DNA from: Flavobacterium flevense
Lineage (GTDB): Bacteria > Bacteroidota > Bacteroidia > Flavobacteriales > Flavobacteriaceae
Assembly: GCF_900142775.1 (NCBI RefSeq)
Contig: NZ_FRCC01000001.1
Location: forward strand, 1 to 64,000
DNA: 64,000 nt
Direction of reading: 5' to 3'
Both the position numbers and the translations under genes were made by a program. Shown piece after piece: positions 24,381-31,517 of the stretch; position 1 is the first letter of the stretch, and every line of letters begins with the position of its first letter. The notes below the pieces were generated by a model. That model was not told the DNA's origin, did no database searches, and saw nothing but the letters and a program-made list of their open reading frames with translations.

Positions 24381-25406
24381 ATGGAAATTCAACATCATTT
24401 TTCTTTAAAAAACTACAATACTTTTGGCATTGAAGCCAAAGCCAGACAATTTGTTGCTGTTCACAGCGTAGCCGAATTGAAAACGGTTTTAGAGCAAAAT
24501 TCTTCTGAAAAAAAGTTCATTTTGGGCGGCGGCAGCAATATGTTACTGACAAAGGATATTGATGCATTGGTGATTCATATTGATTTAAAAGGAAAAAAAA
24601 TCATTAAGGAAGACGATGATTTTGTGTGGATTGAAAGTCAGGCAGGCGAAAACTGGCACGAATTTGTACTTTGGAACATTGAGCAAAATTTTGGCGGACT
24701 GGAAAATATGTCGCTAATTCCCGGAAATGTGGGTACAACTCCTGTTCAGAACATTGGTGCTTATGGCGCCGAAATCAAAGATACTTTTGTTTCCTGTGAT
24801 GCCATACATATCGAAACGCAGAAAATGAGAACCTTTACGAATGCCGAATGTCGTTTTGGATACCGCGAAAGTATCTTTAAACACGAAGCAAAAGACCAAT
24901 ATATTATCACTTCGGTGGTTTTTAAACTAACTAAACGTAATCATAAAATCAATACTTCTTACGGAGATATTTTAGCCGAATTAGAGAAGAAAAATCCCGA
25001 AGGCTCGGGACTAAATCCTGGGTTGAAAGACGTAAGCAATGCCGTAATTGCTATCCGACAAAGTAAATTACCGGATCCTAAAGAACTGGGAAACAGCGGT
25101 AGTTTTTTTAAAAATCCTATAGTTTTAAAAAGTGATTTTGAAGCCATTCATAAAAAATTTCCGGAGATGAAATTCTATGAAGTTTCGGCTACTGAAGTGA
25201 AAGTTCCTGCGGGTTGGCTTATTGAACAAGCCGGGTTTAAAGGGAAGCGTTTTGGTGATGCCGGAATTCATAAAAATCAGGCTTTGGTTTTAGTCAACTA
25301 CGGCAATGCAACAGGACAGGAAATTCTGGCTGTTTCTAAGGATATTCAAAATACTGTTTTTGAGACTTTTGGCATTAAAATTGAAGCCGAAGTAAACGTG
25401 ATTTAA
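24381..25406 (+). CDS. murB: UDP-N-acetylenolpyruvoylglucosamine reductase MurB
   Basis: 341 aa from the ATG at 24381; the TTG at 24342 lies inside the promoter box and was rejected. Landmarks: NTFGIEAKA near the start, the FAD-binding LGGGSNMLL (about 52-60), SLIPGNVGTTPVQNIGAYGAEIKD (about 113-136), the catalytic Ser region ELGNSGSFFKNP (about 235-246) and a late catalytic Glu in KIEAEVNVI. It is a type I MurB (E. coli-like length) that makes UDP-MurNAc for peptidoglycan in the cytoplasm. Confidence 0.97.
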   Translation: MEIQHHFSLKNYNTFGIEAKARQFVAVHSVAELKTVLEQNSSEKKFILGGGSNMLLTKDIDALVIHIDLKGKKIIKEDDDFVWIESQAGENWHEFVLWNIEQNFGGLENMSLIPGNVGTTPVQNIGAYGAEIKDTFVSCDAIHIETQKMRTFTNAECRFGYRESIFKHEAKDQYIITSVVFKLTKRNHKINTSYGDILAELEKKNPEGSGLNPGLKDVSNAVIAIRQSKLPDPKELGNSGSFFKNPIVLKSDFEAIHKKFPEMKFYEVSATEVKVPAGWLIEQAGFKGKRFGDAGIHKNQALVLVNYGNATGQEILAVSKDIQNTVFETFGIKIEAEVNVI

Positions 25407-25477
25407 GTCGAAAAATCCACTTGAAAATTTTCTTTTAAAATTCATATTTTATCATTTACAATTCCTAATTGTATTCT

Positions 25478-25485
25478 TACCTTTG
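25478..25485 (+). promoter_or_regulatory. -7 promoter box for the GT2/sigma operon
   Basis: TACCTTTG, followed by CA, is a strong TAnnTTTG match 27 bases before the ATG at 25513. No perfect TTG is seen 17-23 bases upstream; TTTACA near 25455 is the best candidate. Confidence 0.6.
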
Positions 25486-25512
25486 CAGTCGATTAAAAAC
25501 TCTTAAACTCCA

Positions 25513-26619
25513 ATGCTTATACTGATTCTTTACTTTTTTATTGCTATTGTTGCTATTCAAATTGCGTATTATTTAGGTGTTTTTGGGAAATTTGCTTTCG
25601 CCAAAGCGCAAAAAATAACACCCAAGAAAATAGCTGTTTCGGTTATCGTTTGTGCTAAAAATGAAGAAGAAAATGTAGCTAAATATGTTCCGCTTCTGGC
25701 AGAGCAAAACTACCCTGATTTTGAGATTGTTTTAATCGATGATGCATCGAGCGATAATACATTAGAACTTTTTGAAGCATTCGAACAACAATATTCTAAC
25801 ATTCGTCTCGTTAAGGTAAAAAACAACGAAGCGTTTTGGGGAAATAAAAAATATGCACTGACCTTAGGTATCAAAGCTGCCAAAAAGGAATATTTACTTT
25901 TCACTGACGCAGATTGTTTTCCAACATCTAAAGATTGGATTACTGCTATGAGTTCACAATTTACATTACATAAAACAATTGTTTTGGGCTATGGAGGCTA
26001 TGAAAAAATTGCCAACTCCTTCCTGAATAAGATTGTTCGTTTTGAAACCGTACTTACTGCTGTACAGTATTTTTCATGGGCAAAAATAGGGCATCCATAT
26101 ATGGGTGTGGGTCGAAATTTAGCCTATAAAAAAGAAGAATTCTTTAATGTAAATGGTTTTATCAATCATATTCAGGTGCGTTCAGGCGATGATGACTTGT
26201 TTATTAATGAGGCGGCCAACAGAAAAAACACAACAATAGCCTACACTCCGGAGAGTTTTACCTATTCGGCACCAAAAACCACTTATAAAGACTGGTTTAC
26301 CCAAAAAAGAAGGCATGTAGCCACGGCAAAGCATTATAAAATGATCGATCAGTTGCAACTGGGTCTATTTTTCAGTTCGCAGTTGTTGTTTCTTATTCTG
26401 GCAATCGTACTATTGGCATTCCAGTTTCAATGGATTTTAGTATTGAGTCTGGTAGGTTTAAGGTATTTATGTGCGTGGACTACCATTGGTTTTTCGGCTG
26501 GAAAATTAAAAGAAAAAGATCTTAAATTTTGGTTTCCAATAGTCGAAATTGCACTTGTTTTCACACAACTTAATGTGTTCTTTACTAATATTTTTTCAAA
26601 ACCGGTCAATTGGAAATAA
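25513..26619 (+). CDS. Membrane-associated family 2 glycosyltransferase
   Basis: 368 aa. An N-terminal membrane segment (1-20) precedes a GT-A domain: VSVIVCAKNEEENVAKYVP (about 42-60), EIVLIDDASSDNT (about 75-87), the DXD-type LLFTDADCFP (about 132-141), the acceptor GDDDLFINEA (about 225-234) and QKRRHVATA (about 266-274) in place of QxxRW. Two to three membrane segments close the protein. It probably builds a surface glycan or lipid. It overlaps the sigma-factor gene by 10 bases. Confidence 0.9.
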   Translation: MLILILYFFIAIVAIQIAYYLGVFGKFAFAKAQKITPKKIAVSVIVCAKNEEENVAKYVPLLAEQNYPDFEIVLIDDASSDNTLELFEAFEQQYSNIRLVKVKNNEAFWGNKKYALTLGIKAAKKEYLLFTDADCFPTSKDWITAMSSQFTLHKTIVLGYGGYEKIANSFLNKIVRFETVLTAVQYFSWAKIGHPYMGVGRNLAYKKEEFFNVNGFINHIQVRSGDDDLFINEAANRKNTTIAYTPESFTYSAPKTTYKDWFTQKRRHVATAKHYKMIDQLQLGLFFSSQLLFLILAIVLLAFQFQWILVLSLVGLRYLCAWTTIGFSAGKLKEKDLKFWFPIVEIALVFTQLNVFFTNIFSKPVNWK

Positions 26620-27161
26620 GTAACCAAATAGAAAAAGCAAAACAAGGAGACCAGACGGCCTTTACTTTTCTGTTGAATCATTACTGGAGTGAAGTTTACG
26701 GATTCATGCTCAAACGCACCGAAAACGAAACTAACGCCGAAGATATTACCATTGAAACTTTCTCAAAAGCTTTTGACAAAATAGCGACTTATAACCCTGA
26801 ATTTCAGTTCAACACCTGGCTTATTGCTATTGCAAAGAATGTCTATATTGATATGCTTCGCAAAAAAAGATCGAGTCTTTTTGTGGAAACTACCGAACAG
26901 GAAGACCAGAAAGCATACAATATTGCCGATACTACTCCGTCTAAAGAAGACGAATTGATTACCGAGCAAAATCTGTCGCAATTGCTGCAATACATCAAAG
27001 AATTGAAACCTCATTATCAGGAAGTAATCCAACTGCGCTACTTTCAGGAAATGAGTTATCAGGAAATAGCAAACAAAATTGACGAACCCCTCAACAACGT
27101 CAAAGTAAAACTCCTAAGAGCTAAGAAATTATTAGCGGAGATTATCGATAATAAGCGGTAA
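26610..27161 (+). CDS. ECF-type RNA polymerase sigma factor
   Basis: 183 aa from a TTG start inside the end of the GT2 gene, which implies translational coupling. Region 2 shows DQTAFTFLLNHYWSEVYGFML (about 13-33) and ETNAEDITIETFSKAFDKI; region 4 shows LKPHYQEVIQLRYFQEMSYQEIANKIDEPLNNVKVKLLRAKKLL (about 130-173). It redirects RNA polymerase to a small regulon. No anti-sigma gene follows, which is unusual for the group. No upstream ATG gives a full region 2, so TTG is chosen. Confidence 0.92.
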   Translation: MEISNQIEKAKQGDQTAFTFLLNHYWSEVYGFMLKRTENETNAEDITIETFSKAFDKIATYNPEFQFNTWLIAIAKNVYIDMLRKKRSSLFVETTEQEDQKAYNIADTTPSKEDELITEQNLSQLLQYIKELKPHYQEVIQLRYFQEMSYQEIANKIDEPLNNVKVKLLRAKKLLAEIIDNKR

Positions 27162-27234
27162 ATTTTTATTTTTTTTAAACCATTAAGGGCATTAAGTTAT
27201 ATTAAGGTTTTCTTTTAGAGGTAAGAAAAGTTTT

Positions 27235-27242
27235 TATATTTG
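27235..27242 (+). promoter_or_regulatory. -7 promoter box for the DUF4262 gene
   Basis: TATATTTG matches TAnnTTTG about 100 bases before the start. The implied 5' leader would contain the nested-dyad element. Confidence 0.45.
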
Positions 27243-27260
27243 TAGAAATAGAAAACTTTC

Positions 27261-27322
27261 GTATAACATCCTATTTAGAACAAAACAGCGCACATTTATG
27301 CGTTTCTAAACGAGTTAGAAGT
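27261..27322. other. Nested-dyad element resembling an integron attC site
   Basis: From outside in: TAAC (27264-27267) with GTTA (27314-27317), TTTAGAA (27274-27280) with TTCTAAA (27304-27310), and CGCA (27289-27292) with TGCG (27299-27302). The right end, GTTAGAA, is close to the attC core GTTRRRY. It could equally be a folded mRNA leader of the DUF4262 gene. Confidence 0.35.
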
Positions 27323-27340
27323 AATTATAAAAAACAAAGT

Positions 27341-28096
27341 ATGGCAGAAGATTTTATTGATAGTGATATAGAAGATAGAAGAACTATCGAAGAAGATATT
27401 GAGAAATTTGGCTGTCATTTAATATTGATTGAGCCAGATAATTATTTACCTGGATTTGTTTATACGATTGGATTGTTTAAAAAATTCAATCATCCAGAAA
27501 TTATTTGCTTTGGTTTAAGCAATAAAGTTTCTGCAGCAATCCTCAATCATGCTTGTGATCTAATTAAACAAGGCAAAACTTTGAACCCAAATGAACTGTA
27601 TAAAGGATTTCTACAAAACTTCCCTATTCAATTTATTGAAGTTAAAAAAGAATTTTATGCCGACTACGTTGGATATTCAGGTTGGTATTATAATAATTTT
27701 GATTTTCCGATTTTACAATTGGTCTGGACAGATAAATCAAATCATTTTCCTTGGGAAGATAAATTTAATGCCGACTGGAAATTTAAACAACCGCTATTAG
27801 ATCGAAGCACAGATTTCAAGTTTTATGAAGAACGCAATTTGGGAGTCTTTACAACTAAACAAGTCTTAGATGGTGAACCTATTCTATACGTATACCATAA
27901 TGAAGATGGTGATTGGCAATTTTTTTCAACTTTAGACCCAAATTTAGAAGATGCTAAATTAGTTAGCTTACAAGAACTCAACAAATTAGACCCAACAATC
28001 AACGAAATTTATCATTTACAATTTGGCTTTAGAGCTTGGCGAGAAACAAAGGAAAATGATTGGGAATATGAAGATTACACAGAACCGGAAGAATAA
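27341..28096 (+). CDS. DUF4262 domain protein
   Basis: 251 aa, cytoplasmic and acidic. The DUF4262 segment is FGCHLILIEPDNYLPGFVYTIGLFKKFNHPEIICFGL (about 24-60). The C-terminal part is rich in Trp and acidic residues. Function is unknown; DUF4262 genes are scattered and often sit in accessory regions. It stands alone, preceded by an attC-like element and followed by several dispersed repeats, so lateral acquisition is plausible. Confidence 0.82.
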   Translation: MAEDFIDSDIEDRRTIEEDIEKFGCHLILIEPDNYLPGFVYTIGLFKKFNHPEIICFGLSNKVSAAILNHACDLIKQGKTLNPNELYKGFLQNFPIQFIEVKKEFYADYVGYSGWYYNNFDFPILQLVWTDKSNHFPWEDKFNADWKFKQPLLDRSTDFKFYEERNLGVFTTKQVLDGEPILYVYHNEDGDWQFFSTLDPNLEDAKLVSLQELNKLDPTINEIYHLQFGFRAWRETKENDWEYEDYTEPEE

Positions 28097-28181
28097 CACG
28101 ACCGCTCAAATATATCAACACAACAATAGCGATTAAATACTTTCCGTGCCGACAGCAATCAGCAACTTTGTCGAGTTACTA

Positions 28182-28321
28182 AATGAGATTGCTTCCTTCG
28201 TCGCAATGACAGGATTGCGGATAATTATATTAAAAAATGAATTGGAACGGGCTTCAGCCCGTTTTAAAATTAGAATCTAAATTGGCTTTAGCCTAAACAA
28301 TCTTGATTTTGCTAAAGCCAA
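28182..28321. repeat. Cluster of three dispersed repeats after DUF4262
   Basis: In order: a GAGATTGCTTCCTTCGTCGC-type repeat (about 28182-28211), a tight hairpin AACGGGCT-TC-AGCCCGTT (28246-28263), and an 11-bp perfect inverted repeat TTGGCTTTAGC (28282-28292) with GCTAAAGCCAA (28311-28321). All are common intergenic repeat types in flavobacteria; none is coding. Confidence 0.7.
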
Positions 28322-28336
28322 ATACATTTAACAAAT

Positions 28337-28373
28337 AAATCCGTCCCATTCTAAAAAACGAGACGGATTTTTT
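28337..28373. terminator. Terminator, probably bidirectional
   Basis: AAATCCGTC (28337-28345) pairs with GACGGATTT (28362-28370), and T-runs follow on the plus strand. It separates the convergent DUF4262 gene and the His/Tyr-rich gene. Confidence 0.7.
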
Positions 28374-28386
28374 AGTCTTTCACACA

Positions 28387-28848
28387 TTAAAGACCTAATC
28401 GCAGGCTTGGGGTGCCTACGCTAATTCTTGTATTTACAGTACTCGGACTGTAGCTTCTTTGATAAGAAGGTCGTTCGTAACCGTAGTAATAATAGCCCGC
28501 ATAAGTATAAAAAGCAGCATCATGGTGGCAATGCCCATCACAATGATAATAATGTTGACTATAAGCCTCTTTCTTGCTTGCTAAATAAGCACGATACGCT
28601 TTTTTATCTTTTTGTTTCAAAGCCTTTTCGTATGCTTTTTGTTCTTTCCAAAAAGATTTTTCCTCTTCTTTGGTTTTAGCAGTAAATGCTATTTCGAATT
28701 GAGCATCTTCTGCACCACGTTTTTGATAATAGGACATTTTATCAGTAGCAACATTTACATCTGTTTTACTTTTCACGCTGCCATTCTGTGCGTTGATTGC
28801 TAGGCTTCCTAAAAAAAGAAATACTATTATGGAGTGTATCGTTTTCAT
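28387..28848 (-). CDS. Small secreted protein with a His/Cys- and Tyr-rich C-terminus
   Basis: 153 aa with a signal peptide (1-20, ending INAQ). A Lys/Glu/Gln-rich helix (about 40-95) is followed by YSQHYYHCDGHCHHDAAFYTY (about 95-115) and a Tyr-rich stretch (YYYYGYERPSYQRSYSP). The HxCxxHCHH cluster could bind a metal ion. I recognise no family, and related small flavobacterial proteins are only described as hypothetical. It stands alone between a terminator and the GH43 gene. Confidence 0.7.
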   Translation of the reverse strand: MKTIHSIIVFLFLGSLAINAQNGSVKSKTDVNVATDKMSYYQKRGAEDAQFEIAFTAKTKEEEKSFWKEQKAYEKALKQKDKKAYRAYLASKKEAYSQHYYHCDGHCHHDAAFYTYAGYYYYGYERPSYQRSYSPSTVNTRISVGTPSLRLGL

Positions 28849-29080
28849 AATTTAATAATTAATAGTTTGTAGCACATTTTAGTAGTAAGACAACTATACT
28901 ATTGTTTTCCCTACCTGCTCGACTATTTTTTATCAAAAAAATCTATTCAATCATTGGCTACAGCCAAAACAGAGAAACAAAACTCCAAGAAACGATACTT
29001 AGTATTTGATCTAATTATAAAATTTTCTCCCATTAATGTTGTTCTGTATATAATTTCAGGATGGGACAATGGTAAAAAAA

Positions 29081-29108
29081 AGAGGCTGACCTTATTAGCC
29101 AGCCCCTT
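29081..29108 (-). terminator. Terminator after the GH43 gene
   Basis: On the minus strand a GC-rich stem (AAGGGGCTGGC with GTCAGCCTCTT) is followed by eight T. It lies immediately after the GH43 stop codon. Confidence 0.75.
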
Positions 29109-29115
29109 ATGATTT

Positions 29116-31203
29116 TTATTCTGAAGCAAAATCGACATTATATGTTTTCACTACACCATTATAATCAAACTTCACTATTGCTTTTCCAGTTAAGGAGACT
29201 GCTTGTTCAATACTAACCTTTACTTTAGGATTATTGGTAGAAGCAGAAACAACCGGTATTGTAGTTTTACCAGAAGGAATTTTATAATTTGCCTGATAGA
29301 TATTGTAAGCTGTTATACCATTTTGATCTGTTGATCGTACTGGATTAGGAGCTAATTCTAATGCTTTTCCGTCTACAGAGATTTTTACTTCTGGTGCAAT
29401 TGGACGAGAAACTTTTTTGTTTTTTGCGCTAAAACTCAAACCTATAAAATCAAAAAGTTGTTCTGACTCATTCCCTTCTGCCACTAAAAAAATAGCGTGT
29501 TTTTTGTCTAAACCATCGACAAATTTTGAAACATCTGCAGAAAAATCAGTAACTTCCTGTTTTGAGTTTTCCGGAACAATAATCTCTGCTATTTTTTTTC
29601 CTTTCCATGTTGCATTATCCCAAGGACCGTCTAACCAAACACTCACTTTGAATGATTTTTTTGTTTTTGGCGTTAGAAACAGATTAAATTTGGTATTATT
29701 TCCTTTTTTAGTTCCCGAGAATGCTTTTAAACCATCTTTATCATTTTTAAGTCCTCCAAAACCAAAATATTTATATCCTATAATGTGACCATTTTTTACT
29801 TTAGTAATAGGCATGTTATTATCCCAAATATCCCATGAATCTTGCTGAATACTATTATCAGAAAGATAACTGGCATAACCCGCAGAATAATATTGATAAG
29901 GATTAAGTCCGTAAATATGAAAACCTTCTGAAGTTACTTCAGCACCTTTATATTCTTTACCCTGACTATCTTTAGCTGACCAAATTTTATCCGGACTGTA
30001 AGGATCAAATCCTGTTATTGTAACAGTTCCACCTTCTGAAACAGCTTTATCATCCCAAGTTACCTTAACAGGGGCTACCATTGCTTGGCGTGCAAAACCA
30101 AATCCTCGGGGAGGTCTGTGATAAAACACATACCATTGTCCATTAATTTCCTGGATACTTCCATGAGTATTATGCCCAGCATTAGTCGTTACAATTGCTG
30201 TACCGTCTTGATTTAATACAGGAGCACGAGAATCAACTAAAACACCGCCACTTTTCCATGGTCCTAAAGGAGAATCTCCTATTACATAACGTAATGTAGA
30301 ATTTGAACTACCCACACCATATTCTGGTCCTGAATAACCGCTGTAAATTGAAACATATTTATTCCCAACTTTTCGAATAGAAGAAGCTTCAAAAAAATTG
30401 AAAGTACCCAAATCTTCGCCGGAGTATATTGCAGGGAACTCAGTGCCTTTTGGATCTCTGGTTACTCCATATCTTAAACTAGCAGGTAAAAAACGCTCAA
30501 TAATTTTAGTTCCTGGTCTAAGTGAGTACATGGTATTTTGATCTAATTCTGCAGCTGAAGATTTCTGAAATCCCCAATATCCATAAGCTCTAAATCCAAT
30601 TTCATAATCTGGATCTTTAGGATCAGTAATATATTGAACATAAATAGCGGGATCAAAACCTAAGATACTACCTGGCAGAGTACGTTTTCCATCAGGAGTT
30701 AAGTTCACCGGAACAAATGGACCATCAGGACGGCTTCCTTTGGCTACCATTGCTTCTCTGTTTTGTCCGCGGCTATGCGGATACAGATAGTATTCTTTTT
30801 TTCCATCTTTTCTTTTTACCTCAACAAGATCAGGTGCATACATTACATCCCACTTTCCATCTACTTCATAAGTAAAAGCAGGTCCTTCATCACGCCAACT
30901 GCCCAGATTTTCTACTGGTGCCGACCAGATTCTGATGTCTGGTCCGCAATAACTTGTCATTCGTAAATCATGCGACCCAATAATGTAGGCACGGTATTTT
31001 CCTGGATTATCAGGATCTTCAAAAACTCTTGGTTCTCCATCAGGTAAATGTTCCCACAATGGAAGGTACGGATTTCCTATTGAGTTATGCACAAATCCTT
31101 TTTCTGATTTGTTGTTGGGATTGTTATTATTTTGTCCCGTGACCTTAGTTCCACAAAACAATAATCCCCATACACATACTAAAATTACACTTGTTTTTTT
31201 CAT
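29116..31203 (-). CDS. Secreted glycoside hydrolase family 43 enzyme with C-terminal accessory domains
   Basis: 695 aa with a signal peptide (about 1-23). The five-bladed GH43 propeller spans about 40-410: the catalytic base Asp in GEPRVFEDP (56-64), the pKa-modulating Asp in MYAPDLVEV (about 116-124) and the acid Glu in FNFFEASSIRK (about 271-281). A CBM6-like beta-sandwich is likely at about 480-590, followed by an Ig-like end (about 600-695). GH43 enzymes are beta-xylosidases, arabinofuranosidases or related. Next to a xylosidase-type GH3 gene, action on xylan or arabinoxylan is likely. The exact specificity is not readable. Confidence 0.85.
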   Translation of the reverse strand: MKKTSVILVCVWGLLFCGTKVTGQNNNNPNNKSEKGFVHNSIGNPYLPLWEHLPDGEPRVFEDPDNPGKYRAYIIGSHDLRMTSYCGPDIRIWSAPVENLGSWRDEGPAFTYEVDGKWDVMYAPDLVEVKRKDGKKEYYLYPHSRGQNREAMVAKGSRPDGPFVPVNLTPDGKRTLPGSILGFDPAIYVQYITDPKDPDYEIGFRAYGYWGFQKSSAAELDQNTMYSLRPGTKIIERFLPASLRYGVTRDPKGTEFPAIYSGEDLGTFNFFEASSIRKVGNKYVSIYSGYSGPEYGVGSSNSTLRYVIGDSPLGPWKSGGVLVDSRAPVLNQDGTAIVTTNAGHNTHGSIQEINGQWYVFYHRPPRGFGFARQAMVAPVKVTWDDKAVSEGGTVTITGFDPYSPDKIWSAKDSQGKEYKGAEVTSEGFHIYGLNPYQYYSAGYASYLSDNSIQQDSWDIWDNNMPITKVKNGHIIGYKYFGFGGLKNDKDGLKAFSGTKKGNNTKFNLFLTPKTKKSFKVSVWLDGPWDNATWKGKKIAEIIVPENSKQEVTDFSADVSKFVDGLDKKHAIFLVAEGNESEQLFDFIGLSFSAKNKKVSRPIAPEVKISVDGKALELAPNPVRSTDQNGITAYNIYQANYKIPSGKTTIPVVSASTNNPKVKVSIEQAVSLTGKAIVKFDYNGVVKTYNVDFASE

Positions 31204-31318
31204 TAGCTTTTTTATGTATTTATTTAAAGTTTATTTTCTCTCTTAAAATAATTGTTATTTATATTCTCCTATTTCTTGTTATACAATACTTCTGTAGCAA
31301 AACATTTTATTTATACAA

Positions 31319-31517
31319 TTAACCTCTTACCCAAGGCATTTTTCTCTTCAAATCATTAGCAATGATATCATCTAGTTTTCCAACTGGTTGTTTACAATCC
31401 GCAGGAATTGGTTTCTTACTAAACTTTTGAAAATAAAGACGACGTAAAAGTTCATACGTTCCATATAAAATGCCAAATTCAGTATTCGCTTGTATACCAT
31501 TAGAAAGCAATTTAAAA
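31319..31517 (-). pseudogene. Broken glycosidase fragment between GH43 and GH3 genes
   Basis: Only about 65 codons remain (TTG at 31510 or a few codons earlier). QANTEFGILYGTYELLRRL resembles the N-terminal domain of alpha-glucuronidases (GH67/GH115-type GxLYGxYxLLR). After that comes YFQKFSKKPIPADC and a tail to MPWVRG that I cannot place. There is no signal peptide and no catalytic domain, and the open frame reads back into the end of the GH3 gene in another frame. I take it as what is left after a large internal deletion. The GH67 match is a weak recollection of the motif. Confidence 0.5.

Larger units (their letters stand above)
27162..27340. other. Intergenic region with a promoter and a structured attC-like element
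   Basis: 179 bases without a gene. It contains an ATTAAG repeat fragment (about 27180-27208), the promoter box TATATTTG at 27235-27242 and the nested-dyad element at 27261-27322, both upstream of the DUF4262 gene. Confidence 0.55.
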
